A stretch of DNA of 47,917 nucleotides, taken from Bryobacterales bacterium (GTDB taxonomy: Bacteria; Acidobacteriota; Terriglobia; Bryobacterales; Bryobacteraceae). Position numbers and translations under genes: made by a program. Shown here one piece after another: positions 9,196-17,445 of the stretch. The notes beneath the pieces are model-generated. The model ran no database searches. It was not told the DNA's origin and worked only from the letters and a program-made list of their open reading frames with translations. The stretch's first letter is position 1. Each line of letters starts with the position of its first letter. Where the stretch lies: assembly GCA_947467395.1 (NCBI GenBank), contig CANIIC010000009.1, positions 1 to 47,917 on the forward strand, given 5' to 3'.

Positions 9196-9582
9196 TTAGT
9201 TGCCGGACTTCTTCTTGTAGTCGTCGATGGCCGCCTTGATGGCGTCTTCGGCCAGCACGCTGCAGTGAATCTTCACGGGCGGCAGGCTCAGTTCATTGAC
9301 GATGTCGGTGTTCTTGATGGCGAGGGCTTCGTCGACCGTCTTGCCTCGCAGCCACTCGGTGGCAAGCGACGAACTGGCGATCGCGCTACCGCAGCCGAAG
9401 GTCTTGAACTTGGCTTCTTCGATGATGCCGGTGGAAGGGTTGACCTTCACTTGCAGCTTCATCACGTCGCCGCACTCGGGTGCGCCGACCATCCCGGTGC
9501 CAACTGTCGGATCGGCCTTGTCGAGCGAGCCCACGTTGCGGGGATTGTTGTAGTGGTCGAGAACTTTATCGGAGTATGCCAT
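9196..9582 (-). CDS. iscU: Fe-S cluster scaffold IscU
   Basis: A 128-residue scaffold on which IscS-derived sulfur and iron are assembled. The three ligand cysteines are visible: Cys37 in PECGD (with Asp39), Cys64 in FGCGSAIASSS and Cys107 in KIHCSVLAEDA. The HscA recognition motif LPPVK is at residues 100-104. Spacing is close to E. coli IscU. The gene lies 21 bases after iscS and 17 before iscA. All residues needed for function appear intact. Confidence 0.97.
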   Translation of the reverse strand: MAYSDKVLDHYNNPRNVGSLDKADPTVGTGMVGAPECGDVMKLQVKVNPSTGIIEEAKFKTFGCGSAIASSSLATEWLRGKTVDEALAIKNTDIVNELSLPPVKIHCSVLAEDAIKAAIDDYKKKSGN

Positions 9583-9603
9583 GGTAGTTTGTCCTCTGAA
9601 AAT

Positions 9604-10818
9604 TTAGTGCGCGGTCCACTGGACCTTCGTCAAATCGATGCCTTCCTTGTGCATTTCGTACAAGGGAGAGAGTTCGCGGAGTTTCTGGACGACGTCGATG
9701 ACTTTGCCCGCCACGTAGTCCACTTCCTCTTCCGTGTTGAAGCGGCCGATGCCGAAGCGGATCGAGGAGTGCGCGAGATCGTCACCCGCGCCCAGGGCTT
9801 TCAGGACATAGCTGGGCTCGAGCGTGGCCGAGGTGCAGGCCGAACCGCTGGAGACCGCGATGTCATTGATGCCCATCAGCAGCGATTCGCCTTCGACGAA
9901 CGCGAAGCTGATGTTCAGGTTGTTCGGCAGCCGGGATTCCATAGTGCCGTTGATGTAGCATTCGTCCAGCGCGCCCAGCAGGCGATCCTTCAACTTGTCA
10001 CGAAGGTACGCCATGCGCTTCGATTCTTCGGCCATTTCGGCTTGCGCGATGGCGCAGGCCTCGCCGAGGCCGACGATGCCGGGGACGTTCAGCGTGCCGG
10101 AACGCATGCCGCGTTCGTGGCCGCCGCCGTCGATTTGCGCGGTGAGCTGTACGCGCGGGCCCTTGCGGCGAACATAGAGTGCGCCGACGCCCTTCGGTCC
10201 GTAGATTTTGTGGCCGCTGATGGAGAGCAGATCAATGTTGTCGGCGATCACGTTCACCGGAATCTTGCCGGCGGCCTGTACCGCGTCCGTGTGGAACAGG
10301 ACGCCGCGTTCCTTGGCCAGCTTGCCGATCTCGGCGATGGGTTGCACCACGCCGATTTCGTTGTTCGCATACATGATGCTGATCAGGATGGTCTTGTCGG
10401 TGATCGCTTCGCGAAGTTGATTCAGATCGATCAGGCCGTTGGCCTGGACCGCCAGGTAGGTGACGCGGAAGCCTTCTTTTTCAAGATGCTTGCAGGTGTC
10501 GAGCGTCGCCTTGTGTTCGGTGGCCGCAGTAATGATGTGGTTGCCGCGTTCGGCGTACATCTGCGCGACGCCTTTGATGGCCAGGTTGTTCGATTCGGTG
10601 GCGCCGCTGGTGAACACGATCTCTTTCGAGTTCGCGCCGATCAAGCTCGCAATCTGCTTGCGGCCCTTTTCGACGGCGTCTTCCGCAGCCCAGCCGAAGC
10701 TGTGGTTGCGGCTGGCAGGGTTGCCGAAGAGTTCGGTGAAGTACGGCTTCATCGCCTCAAACACGCGGGGGTCAACCGGCGTGGTGGCGTGGTAGTCCAT
10801 GTAAATCGGGAATTTCAT
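9604..10818 (-). CDS. iscS: Cysteine desulfurase IscS
   Basis: A 404-residue pyridoxal-phosphate enzyme that takes sulfur from cysteine as a persulfide and supplies IscU. The PLP lysine is Lys204 in [12 protein letters not shown], the catalytic loop cysteine is Cys328 in [14 protein letters not shown], and the N-terminus is [16 protein letters not shown]. Length and loop are those of group I IscS/NifS rather than SufS. The ATG overlaps the iscR stop in an ATGA tetranucleotide, so it is translationally coupled to its probable regulator. Confidence 0.97.
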   Translation of the reverse strand: MKFPIYMDYHATTPVDPRVFEAMKPYFTELFGNPASRNHSFGWAAEDAVEKGRKQIASLIGANSKEIVFTSGATESNNLAIKGVAQMYAERGNHIITAATEHKATLDTCKHLEKEGFRVTYLAVQANGLIDLNQLREAITDKTILISIMYANNEIGVVQPIAEIGKLAKERGVLFHTDAVQAAGKIPVNVIADNIDLLSISGHKIYGPKGVGALYVRRKGPRVQLTAQIDGGGHERGMRSGTLNVPGIVGLGEACAIAQAEMAEESKRMAYLRDKLKDRLLGALDECYINGTMESRLPNNLNISFAFVEGESLLMGINDIAVSSGSACTSATLEPSYVLKALGAGDDLAHSSIRFGIGRFNTEEEVDYVAGKVIDVVQKLRELSPLYEMHKEGIDLTKVQWTAH

Positions 10819-11306
10819 GTTCTTGGCCTTGTTGCGACAGATGTCGCCGACGCTGATTGGATGCTCGAAACCATGCCCGGGATGCTTGGGATGGGCATGT
10901 CATCCGAAGAAAGATCCGCAACTGTGATGTTGGAGAGCAGATTCTGGATGCCTTCGTGAACCTTGCGGAGAGGCTCGCGCACGGGGCAGCCGTTGCTCTG
11001 GTCACATTCGGTGTGCTTCGAGTGTTCGGTGAAGCAATGCGTCAGAATGATCGGGCCGTCGATGCTGCGGATAACTTCGAGGGCGGTAATGTCTTCGGGG
11101 GCGCGGGCGAGACGGTATCCGCCAGCCGCGCCCTGTTCGGAGGTCAGCAGTCCGTTGCGGACCAGAGTCTGGAGGACTTTGGAGAGCAGGGGCAGCGGAA
11201 TCCGGTACAGATCGGCGATATCCTTGGCCGAGGCGGTGCCGTCCTGGCGGGAAAGATGCCGGAGGGCGATCAACCCGTAATCCGCTTTCTTGGTGAGTTT
11301 TAGCAT
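10815..11306 (-). CDS. iscR: Rrf2-family Fe-S regulator, IscR-like
   Basis: A 163-residue winged-helix Rrf2 protein: [19 protein letters not shown] at the start, recognition-helix region [19 protein letters not shown], wing [12 protein letters not shown], then three cysteines at 91, 101 and 107 ([16 protein letters not shown]). In E. coli IscR the ligands are spaced CX5CX5C; here they are CX9CX5C, so the cluster loop is longer. It heads the isc operon and probably represses it when loaded with a cluster. The upstream region has a strong promoter and an IscR type-1-like dyad. No clear Shine-Dalgarno is visible. Confidence 0.92.
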   Translation of the reverse strand: MLKLTKKADYGLIALRHLSRQDGTASAKDIADLYRIPLPLLSKVLQTLVRNGLLTSEQGAAGGYRLARAPEDITALEVIRSIDGPIILTHCFTEHSKHTECDQSNGCPVREPLRKVHEGIQNLLSNITVADLSSDDMPIPSIPGMVSSIQSASATSVATRPRT

Positions 11307-11342
11307 CGGCTTAGAGATCTCAGACTGTTTCGGTCCTTCTTT

Positions 11343-11372
11343 AGAGTAACAACTCGGACCAAAACTGTCAAT
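11343..11372 (-). promoter_or_regulatory. iscR promoter with IscR type-1-like operator
   Basis: On the minus strand TTGACA (11371-11366), a 17-base spacer and TACTCT (11348-11343) form a good sigma-70-type promoter 37 bases before iscR. The stretch TTGACAGTTTTGGTCCG (11371-11355) agrees with 14 of 17 core positions of the E. coli IscR type-1 consensus and covers the -35. A second imperfect dyad, TTTCGGTCC (11328-11336) and GGACCAAAA (11356-11364), flanks the -10. Cluster-dependent autoregulation is the natural reading. Confidence 0.65.
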
Positions 11373-11423
11373 GATCGAAGAATGTTCCGTAAGTGATTGT
11401 GTGCGCTACTATTAAAGACAGGT

Positions 11424-12212
11424 ATGAGTGACACTCCCAAGCGCGTGCGGGTTCCGGATTTCGCGGACAGGAAGCGGCGCGGAGAAAAGATCGCGGTTCT
11501 GACGGCCTATGATGCGACCATGGCTCGGCTGATGGATCGGGCCGGTGTGGACGCTCTTTTGGTCGGCGATTCGCTGGGTATGGTCGTGAAGGGCGATTCG
11601 ACCACCCTGGAGGTGACCATGGACATGATGGTCCACCATACGCGTTCGGTCGCCAACGGAACAAAACGAGCGCTGGTGATCGCGGATCTACCTTTTTTGA
11701 GCTACCAGACCAGCATGGCGGACGCAGTGCGGAATTCGGGCCGGTTGTTGGCCGAAGGGCATGCGGCGGCGGTGAAGCTGGAAGGCGGCCGGTCGATGTT
11801 CGATACTGTGGCGCGATTGGTCGAGGTCGGGATCCCGGTAATGGGTCACTTGGGCGTGACGCCGCAATCCGTGCATCGGTTGGGTGGGATGCGAAAGTTG
11901 TCGATGAGTGAGTCGGATCGCTTGCTGGAAGATGCGAAGCTGCTGGAGCAGGCGGGCGCGTTTTCAATCGTGCTGGAGTCGATTCCCGCGGAGATCGCAA
12001 AAGAGATTACGGCGGCTGTGGCCGTGCCGACGATCGGCATTGGCGCTGGGCCGCATTGTGATGGACAGGTGCTCGTGAGCTACGACGCCTTTGGTTTGTT
12101 TGATGAGTTTGTCCCGTCATTCGTGAAACGCTACGCGGAACTGGGCCAGCAGATGACTGATGCGGCCAAGGCCTACGTGGACGAAGTGCGAGACGGGCGG
12201 TTCCCGAAGTGA
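11424..12212 (+). CDS. panB: 3-methyl-2-oxobutanoate hydroxymethyltransferase
   Basis: A 262-residue enzyme of the first committed step of pantothenate synthesis: it adds a hydroxymethyl group from methylene-tetrahydrofolate to 2-oxoisovalerate. Characteristic segments are RVPDFADRKRRGEKIAVLTA, DALLVGDSLGMVVKG, VKLEGG, MGHLGVTPQSVH and IGIGAGPHCDGQVLV, spanning the whole barrel. I take the ATG at 11424 (MSDTPKRVRV) rather than a GTG at 11397. A possible -10, TACTAT, is at 11407-11412. The stop overlaps the panC GTG start by four bases. Confidence 0.96.
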   Translation: MSDTPKRVRVPDFADRKRRGEKIAVLTAYDATMARLMDRAGVDALLVGDSLGMVVKGDSTTLEVTMDMMVHHTRSVANGTKRALVIADLPFLSYQTSMADAVRNSGRLLAEGHAAAVKLEGGRSMFDTVARLVEVGIPVMGHLGVTPQSVHRLGGMRKLSMSESDRLLEDAKLLEQAGAFSIVLESIPAEIAKEITAAVAVPTIGIGAGPHCDGQVLVSYDAFGLFDEFVPSFVKRYAELGQQMTDAAKAYVDEVRDGRFPK

Positions 12213-13054
12213 ATACATCCATATTTTCTACGATTGCCGGCTTACGTGAAGCCGTGAAGGCCGCGCGCGGCCAAGGTAAGACGATTGGCGTGGTCCCCAC
12301 GATGGGCGCGCTGCACGAGGGACACGCGGAGTTGATCCGGCGGGCCAGGGCAGGGACGGACTACGTCGTGGTGACGGTGTTCGTGAATCCGATTCAGTTC
12401 GATCGCAAAGAGGACTTGGACAAGTATCCTCGCGATCTGGCCACTGATGTGGCGCTGAGTGAGTCGCTGGGCACCGATGCGGTGTTTGCGCCTCCGGTAG
12501 AGGAGATGTACCCCGACGAGTTGATGACTTCAGTGGATGTGACCGGCATCACCACGCGCCTCGAAGGCGAGTATCGGCCTGGGCACTTCAAGGGTGTGGC
12601 GACGGTGGTCGCGAAGTTGTTAAACATTGTCCAGGCGGACCGTGCGTACTTCGGTGAGAAGGACGCGCAGCAGCTGGCCGTGATCCAGAAGATGGTGACG
12701 GACCTGAATCTTCCATCGGAGATCGTGCCCGTCGAGACGGTTCGCGAATCCGATGGGCTGGCCCTGAGTTCCCGGAATCGGTTGCTGACGCCGGATCAGC
12801 GTAGCGTTGCGCCCTTGGTGTATAAGGCGCTGTCCGCCGCTCGCGATGCGCTGCGCTCGGGCAAGACTCCGGTGGAGGCGCGGACGGAAGCTCTGAAAGT
12901 GCTCGCCGGGACGCAGGACATGACCGTGCAGTACCTGGAAATCGCCGATGCGGCGAACATGATGCCGGTGGATCGCATGACGGGACCCGTGCGCGTGGCG
13001 GCGGCTGTGTGGCTCGGCAAAGTGCGCTTGATCGACAACGTTTTAGTGTCGTAG
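12209..13054 (+). CDS. panC: Pantothenate synthetase
   Basis: A 281-residue ligase that condenses pantoate and beta-alanine with ATP, the last step to pantothenate. The HIGH-like nucleotide-binding motif reads MGALHEGHAELI (His36 and His39). Other family segments are VTVFVNPIQFDRKEDLDKYPR, EGEYRPGHFKGVATVV, YFGEKDAQQLAVI and GLALSSRNRLL. The GTG start lies in the panB stop (GTGA at 12209-12212), so panB and panC are coupled. No panD or panE is in the window. Confidence 0.97.
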   Translation: MNTSIFSTIAGLREAVKAARGQGKTIGVVPTMGALHEGHAELIRRARAGTDYVVVTVFVNPIQFDRKEDLDKYPRDLATDVALSESLGTDAVFAPPVEEMYPDELMTSVDVTGITTRLEGEYRPGHFKGVATVVAKLLNIVQADRAYFGEKDAQQLAVIQKMVTDLNLPSEIVPVETVRESDGLALSSRNRLLTPDQRSVAPLVYKALSAARDALRSGKTPVEARTEALKVLAGTQDMTVQYLEIADAANMMPVDRMTGPVRVAAAVWLGKVRLIDNVLVS

Positions 13055-13083
13055 CATCAAAACATTTTCAAGCGTTCGTGTTC

Positions 13084-13099
13084 TATACTCGCGGGTATG
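13084..13099 (+). promoter_or_regulatory. -10 element seven bases before the DUF481 start
   Basis: TATACT at 13084-13089 is followed by CGCGGGT and then ATG at 13097. With usual start-site spacing the mRNA would begin at or within a base or two of the A of ATG. No clear -35 or Shine-Dalgarno is seen. Confidence 0.5.
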
Positions 13100-14155
13100 A
13101 GTACCAGATTTGCGAGCGCAATCTTTTTGCTGGCCACCACCTTGATGTGGGCGGACCAGATTACGTTAAACAACGGCGACAAATTGACGGGAACGATCGT
13201 CAAGGCCGATACCAAAGAACTAGTTCTGAAGACGGTTTCGGCGTCGGACGTAAAGATTCAGTGGTCGGCGATTACGGCGATCTCGGCGGATGGGCCGGTG
13301 TATGTAGGTTTGTCGGATGGGCAGACCGTGGCTGGTGCGCTCACCACGGCGAACGGGCAGCTACAGGTTCGGACGCAGGCGGCGGGCACGGTGAATACGG
13401 CGATGACCGCAGTGACCAGCTTGCGCAGCCAAGCCGAGCAGACGGCTCACGAAACGGAAGTACAGCGGCTGCAGAATCCGCGTTTGGTGGACCTGTGGAC
13501 GGGCTTCCTGGACCTGGGCTACGCGGCCACGAAAGGCAACGCCAGCACCCAAACCTTCACGCTTTCAACGCGTGCTGACCGGGCAACGAATCGCGACAAG
13601 ATTAGCGTCTACTACACGTCGATCTTCTCTTCGAACAGCACTACCGGCACGAACCTGACCACCGCCAATTCCAAACGCGGCGGCGTGATGTATGATGTGA
13701 ACCTCAATAAACAGTGGTTCGCATGGGGATCCGTGGATCTGGAATCCGATCAGTTTCAGAAGCTCGATTTGCGCTTTGTGCCGCAGGGCGGCGCGGGCCA
13801 TCACACGATCAATACGGACGTGACCAAGTTGGACTTGCGCGTCGGTGCGGCGGGCAACCGGGAATTCTTCTCGACCGGCTTGCAGCGTAACTCGGCCGAA
13901 ATCGTGATGGGCGAAGACTTTCTGCACAGCTTCAACAAGAGCACGTCGATTCAGGAAAAGGTTCGTTTTTACCCGAACGTTTCCAATACGGGCGCCTATC
14001 GTTTCAACTTCGATACGACGTTTTCGACTTCGCTACTGAAGTGGCTGTCCTGGCAGGTGACGCTGAGTGATCGTTACTTGAGCAACCCGGTACCGGGCCG
14101 CAAGACGAACGACATCCTCTACAGCACCGGTGTTCGGCTGACGTTCGCGAAGTAG
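13097..14155 (+). CDS. DUF481-family outer-membrane protein
   Basis: A 352-residue exported protein. A signal peptide (residues 1-19, ending LMWA) is followed by a small beta domain with QITLNNGDKLTGTIVKADT, typical of this family, and a 210-residue C-terminal region of alternating beta strands with aromatic residues that ends LYSTGVRLTFAK, as expected for a beta-barrel. It resembles the YdiY/salt-induced group (DUF481), whose function is not settled. Its stop abuts the convergent metallo-beta-lactamase-fold gene with no gap. Identification rests on recognised segments, with moderate certainty. Confidence 0.82.
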   Translation: MSTRFASAIFLLATTLMWADQITLNNGDKLTGTIVKADTKELVLKTVSASDVKIQWSAITAISADGPVYVGLSDGQTVAGALTTANGQLQVRTQAAGTVNTAMTAVTSLRSQAEQTAHETEVQRLQNPRLVDLWTGFLDLGYAATKGNASTQTFTLSTRADRATNRDKISVYYTSIFSSNSTTGTNLTTANSKRGGVMYDVNLNKQWFAWGSVDLESDQFQKLDLRFVPQGGAGHHTINTDVTKLDLRVGAAGNREFFSTGLQRNSAEIVMGEDFLHSFNKSTSIQEKVRFYPNVSNTGAYRFNFDTTFSTSLLKWLSWQVTLSDRYLSNPVPGRKTNDILYSTGVRLTFAK

Positions 14156-15052
14156 TTACTTGCCTTTGGCCGACGCTGCCGCGCGCTGCTCTGCCAGCGT
14201 GCGCAGAAAGACCTCTTCCTGGAGGTCGAGTTCGGTTTTGTACCCGGCGGGGTCGATGAATGGATTCGGCCCCTTGCCAATCTTCGGGTACTTTTCCCCC
14301 AAGTTATACATGGCCGGATGCGAGCCCAGTGGCACGTCCGTGTGCAGGCTGCGCAGTACCTTGTAGGCCTGCATGTACTCGTCTGCAATGACGGGGTTCT
14401 GGGCGTTATTCACCAGTTGGAAGCCGGGATTCACGCCGACGCTGCCGATGATCGTGACGTCGTAGGTCTTGCCGTCTTCCGCGATCTTCGCGGTCCAGGT
14501 GGTGCAGCCCTTGGTATGCCCAGGCGTCAGGTGCGCAGTGAGCGTGGTGCCGCCCAGTGCCACCGTATCGCCATCGTGCAGTACGCGATCGATCGGATGC
14601 GTCTTATTGCCCGGTTTCATGCGTTCCAGCGCGGGGACGTCTTCAGCCATGGCCATGACCTGCGCGCCCGTGAGTTCCTTCACCATGGCATCGCCTTCCA
14701 TGTGATCGCCGTGAGCGTGGCTGCCCAGCACGATCTTCACATCGCTGAATTTGAAGCCCAGCTTCTCGATGGAATCTTTCAGCACCGGGACCGTGCGTTC
14801 ATAATCCGAGTTGATCAGTATGAGACCCTGCGGCGTCGCGACCAGGAAACTGCCGAGACTCCGCGTGCCGATGTAGTAGACGTTCCCGATGATCTTGTGC
14901 GGCGGGAAGGCGGTGTCCTGATCTTCCTTGCTGCCGATGTTGCGCTGGAAGAGTTCCTGGAGGCTCCATTGTTTGGCGGCTTGGGCCATTAGCGCGGCGG
15001 CTCCACACGTGGCGAGCACGAGGGCGAAAAGAGGCAGGCGGGTCTTCAGCAT
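14156..15052 (-). CDS. Subclass B3-like metallo-beta-lactamase-fold hydrolase
   Basis: A 298-residue exported protein (signal peptide residues 1-23) with all ligands of a B3-type dizinc site: HAHGDH at 112-117, His179 in TPGHTKGCTTW and His245 in GSHPAMYN. The block NPGFQLVNN followed by EYMQAYKVLRSLHTDVPLG closely follows the C-terminal half of known B3 enzymes such as L1. The family can open beta-lactams, but many environmental members have other or unknown substrates. It lies 22 bases after a small exported protein on the same strand. Hydrolase fold is near certain; beta-lactamase activity is inference. Confidence 0.85.
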   Translation of the reverse strand: MLKTRLPLFALVLATCGAAALMAQAAKQWSLQELFQRNIGSKEDQDTAFPPHKIIGNVYYIGTRSLGSFLVATPQGLILINSDYERTVPVLKDSIEKLGFKFSDVKIVLGSHAHGDHMEGDAMVKELTGAQVMAMAEDVPALERMKPGNKTHPIDRVLHDGDTVALGGTTLTAHLTPGHTKGCTTWTAKIAEDGKTYDVTIIGSVGVNPGFQLVNNAQNPVIADEYMQAYKVLRSLHTDVPLGSHPAMYNLGEKYPKIGKGPNPFIDPAGYKTELDLQEEVFLRTLAEQRAAASAKGK

Positions 15053-15074
15053 CGTTGGTCAGGATAACAACAAA

Positions 15075-15521
15075 TCAAGGTCGTACGAATTCCAGCAGGA
15101 ACTGACCCGGAGCGAGTTCGTGGATTGTACGGAAGTCGAACCCAGCTGCGTCGAGTTGGTCACGTAGAGCAGGGGTCGTCGTGCGGAGGAAGACATGACC
15201 TTCGGGCCGGATGGCGCTGCGGATGTGGGCAAGAATGCGCTCGGGGTAGGGAAGGCGTAGCACAGCCTCGGAGATTACGGCAACGTGGATCGAGGCAACG
15301 GTGAGGTGTGGGTCGCCTTCGGCATCCGGACGGATCACAATGCTCTTCCCGAGGGGGCCGACGGCCTGTGCGAGTTCGGAATCGAGCTCCGGGGCTAGGG
15401 CTTCGGCAGCGACCATCCCAGGTGCCAGATGCAAAAGGGCAACTGTTTGCGTAATAATGGTTCGAGCAGATTGTCCCGAGGCAAGGGCAGCTGCCAGGAT
15501 CAGCGTGGGCCAGAACCTCAT
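15075..15521 (-). CDS. Exported small protein with methyltransferase-like segments
   Basis: About 148 residues starting MRFWPTLILAAALASGQ, a signal peptide. The ATG at 15521 is preferred over an upstream start that would precede the signal with 12 residues. The C-terminal half (LPYPERILAHIRSAIRPEGHVFL, then a pair of strands) recalls the end of a Rossmann SAM-methyltransferase fold, but the glycine-rich SAM loop is missing and a signal peptide would be unusual for such an enzyme. It may be a degenerate relative. It is upstream of the B3-like hydrolase and probably co-transcribed. Function not recognised. Confidence 0.6.
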   Translation of the reverse strand: MRFWPTLILAAALASGQSARTIITQTVALLHLAPGMVAAEALAPELDSELAQAVGPLGKSIVIRPDAEGDPHLTVASIHVAVISEAVLRLPYPERILAHIRSAIRPEGHVFLRTTTPALRDQLDAAGFDFRTIHELAPGQFLLEFVRP

Positions 15522-15540
15522 GCGGTCAGGGTAGCGCAAG

Positions 15541-15570
15541 TTGTCAACGGGGAACAAAATGCGATACCAT
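15541..15570 (+). promoter_or_regulatory. Probable rpsT promoter
   Basis: TTGTCA (15541-15546) and TACCAT (15565-15570) are separated by 18 bases, in the 61-base divergent gap. The expected start site is about 5 bases before the rpsT ATG, giving a very short leader without a Shine-Dalgarno. Confidence 0.5.
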
Positions 15571-15582
15571 TAAATCTGTCCC

Positions 15583-15849
15583 ATGGCGAACACAATTTCC
15601 GCGCTGAAGCGCGTCCGCATCACTGAACGCCGCAACGCGGTGAACCAAACTCGTAAGACTCGTCTGCGCCACCAGGTCCGCAAGATGCGTCGTCTTCTGG
15701 AAGCGAAGGATATCCCGGGTGCAACCGCGGCCATTCCTCCGACGTACAGCCTGATCGACCGCGCTGCGAAGTGGGGCATCATCAAGAAGAATACGGCTGC
15801 TCGTTATAAGAGCCGCCTGACTGCGCGCCTGAAGAAACTGGCCGCGTAG
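15583..15849 (+). CDS. rpsT: 30S ribosomal protein S20
   Basis: An 88-residue, highly basic helical protein: [20 protein letters not shown] at the start, HQVRKMRR in the middle, and the family ending [24 protein letters not shown]20 binds 16S rRNA early in small-subunit assembly. It is a single gene, divergent from the 15521 gene and convergent with holA, whose stop is two bases away. A holA neighbour is common for rpsT in other bacteria. There is no Shine-Dalgarno upstream of the ATG. Confidence 0.97.
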   Translation: MANTISALKRVRITERRNAVNQTRKTRLRHQVRKMRRLLEAKDIPGATAAIPPTYSLIDRAAKWGIIKKNTAARYKSRLTARLKKLAA

Positions 15850-15850
15850 T

Positions 15851-16924
15851 TTACCTCGCGGTTAACGCGAGAATCATTTCTTCCATCACAATTCTGTCAT
15901 CCGGGCGGGCATCGCGCAGATCACGATCTGCAGCGAAGACCCGCCCGATCGCTTTTTCCAGAGCTGCTTTCGGGAAGGCCTCGACCGTCTGTTCGATCTG
16001 ACGGGCGCGGTCCGGCCAAATGCGCGCGCCGAGCTTGGTGAAGTGCGCCTGGATTTGTCCGGCACCCTTCAGTCCTGCGGCTCGCGCGGCGAGGGCCATG
16101 CGGAATTGCGTGGCGAGGAACGTCAACGCGAGGGGCATGTACTCGCCTTCGCGCGACAGCATGTCCAGGATTTCCAGCGCGCGTGTGCGATCGTTGCGGC
16201 CCAGGGCGGCAACCAATGCGAAGATCGTGCTGGAGTGTGCGTCGGCGACTAACGCTCCGATGTCTTCGGGCGTGACTTTGCGTTCGGTGCCGGCGTAGAG
16301 GCTTAACTTCTCGATTTCAAGCGAGAGTCGAGCCGCGTCGCCGGACGTAATGTCGAGCAGCAAGGCGAGTTCGGCGAGGCCGAGTTGCAGGCGCTTTTCC
16401 TTCGCGAGTCGCTGTGCCAGGGATCGCGCGGCTTCGGGCGAATACGGACGGAACTCGACCACCGAGGGGATCGCGGCGAAGTATTTCGTGACGCGCTCCA
16501 GCTTGGTCTTGTCTTCGCCTTCGAAATCATAGCGCGAACAATCGATGACTACGATTGTCTCGGGTGTAGGGTTGCGCAGGTAGGAACTGAGAGCATCGAC
16601 GTCGGTGGCGCTGCCCGTGCCTTCTTCTTCGTCGCTGGCAGCGGCTACGCGAGCGCGCGGGACGGCTGCTTCGGCGCTGCTCAACCACAGCAGTCTCTGC
16701 GTGGCGAATAGCGACATGGATCGCGCGTCATCAAGGGCTTCGGCAAGCGGGATCTGGCTCAAGTCGTGACGCGTGAACCCGTCTTCACGGGCCTCGGCTG
16801 GCAGTGCGGCGTCAAACAGCGCTCGACGGCAGCGCTCGCGTTCGAAGGCTTCGGGCCCCAGGAACAGATAGGCCGGCTCGGGGCCGTCCTTCTTGAGTTT
16901 GGCGAGGAACTGATCGGGCGTCAT
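15851..16924 (-). CDS. holA: DNA polymerase III delta subunit
   Basis: A 357-residue clamp-loader subunit that opens the beta sliding clamp. Family features are the N-terminal DQFLAKLKKDGPEPAYLFLGPEAFERERCR, the central IVVIDCSRYDFEGEDKTKLE, and the helical C-terminal domain with LAQRLAKEKRLQLGLAELALLL and MPLALTFLATQFRMAL. It ends the psd-pssA-asd-like-lptE-holA operon and overlaps lptE by one base (TAATG). The lptE-holA pair is also adjacent in E. coli, which supports both calls. Confidence 0.93.
   Translation of the reverse strand: MTPDQFLAKLKKDGPEPAYLFLGPEAFERERCRRALFDAALPAEAREDGFTRHDLSQIPLAEALDDARSMSLFATQRLLWLSSAEAAVPRARVAAASDEEEGTGSATDVDALSSYLRNPTPETIVVIDCSRYDFEGEDKTKLERVTKYFAAIPSVVEFRPYSPEAARSLAQRLAKEKRLQLGLAELALLLDITSGDAARLSLEIEKLSLYAGTERKVTPEDIGALVADAHSSTIFALVAALGRNDRTRALEILDMLSREGEYMPLALTFLATQFRMALAARAAGLKGAGQIQAHFTKLGARIWPDRARQIEQTVEAFPKAALEKAIGRVFAADRDLRDARPDDRIVMEEMILALTAR
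15855..15871. terminator. Short hairpin after rpsT, inside the end of holA
   Basis: CTCGCG (15855-15860) and CGCGAG (15866-15871) form a perfect 6-base stem with loop GTTAA, six bases after the rpsT stop and within the last codons of holA. The + strand continues AATCATTTC, only weakly T-rich. It may end rpsT transcripts. Confidence 0.35.
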
Positions 16925-17445
16925 TAGAAATTTTCCAAGATCGCAGTGACGATCTGCTGTGCCACGCGCGTGCTGGCTCGGCGAAGCGCAGGGTCGCTCT
17001 CTTCGAAATATTCCAGCGGGTCGCGGCTGATCTGGTAGCTCTCTTTCACTTCCATCAGAGGGCGATCGAAGAGCACGCGTCCAGTGGCCCGCTCGGTAAG
17101 CTTCACCCGCATGGTGACGCGCAGGTCGGCCACGTTGGCGCGCTGGGCGGTCGGGTCGAAGATCGTGGGGTTGTAAGCGTAGGTGATGACAGCGCCTTCG
17201 AGGATCATGTCCGCCCGGCCAGGATCGCTGACCACTTTGTAGCGCGTGTGGGCAATGAACTCGCGGGCGAAGGCCTCCGGCATCAGGTCCGTCAGCTTGT
17301 AGCGCACGGTACCGTTGCCGAACGCGGGAATTGCGACCGTCTTCAACGACGGAGGGAGAATGTCGGACTTGCCGGCGATTTTGTAGCCGCAGGAAGAGAG
17401 TGCTGCCGCGAGCATCACCAGCAACAGGGCTCTCACGGAATTCAT
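16924..17445 (-). CDS. lptE: LPS-assembly lipoprotein LptE
   Basis: A 173-residue lipoprotein: signal peptide with lipobox LSSC (Cys19) followed by GYKIAG, the hallmark start of LptE. The domain includes SLKTVAIPAFGNGTVRYKLTD, an RADMILEGAV segment and a C-terminal helix. LptE plugs the LptD barrel and helps place LPS in the outer leaflet, so its presence implies a diderm envelope with LPS or a related glycolipid. It overlaps the Asd-like gene by four bases upstream and holA by one base downstream. Confidence 0.92.
   Translation of the reverse strand: MNSVRALLLVMLAAALSSCGYKIAGKSDILPPSLKTVAIPAFGNGTVRYKLTDLMPEAFAREFIAHTRYKVVSDPGRADMILEGAVITYAYNPTIFDPTAQRANVADLRVTMRVKLTERATGRVLFDRPLMEVKESYQISRDPLEYFEESDPALRRASTRVAQQIVTAILENF

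Noticed and set aside
9265-10959. A 564-residue open frame opposite iscU, iscS and part of iscR
   Set aside because: It spans three well-identified genes on the other strand and reads as an Asp/Val/His-rich shadow without a Shine-Dalgarno or domain.
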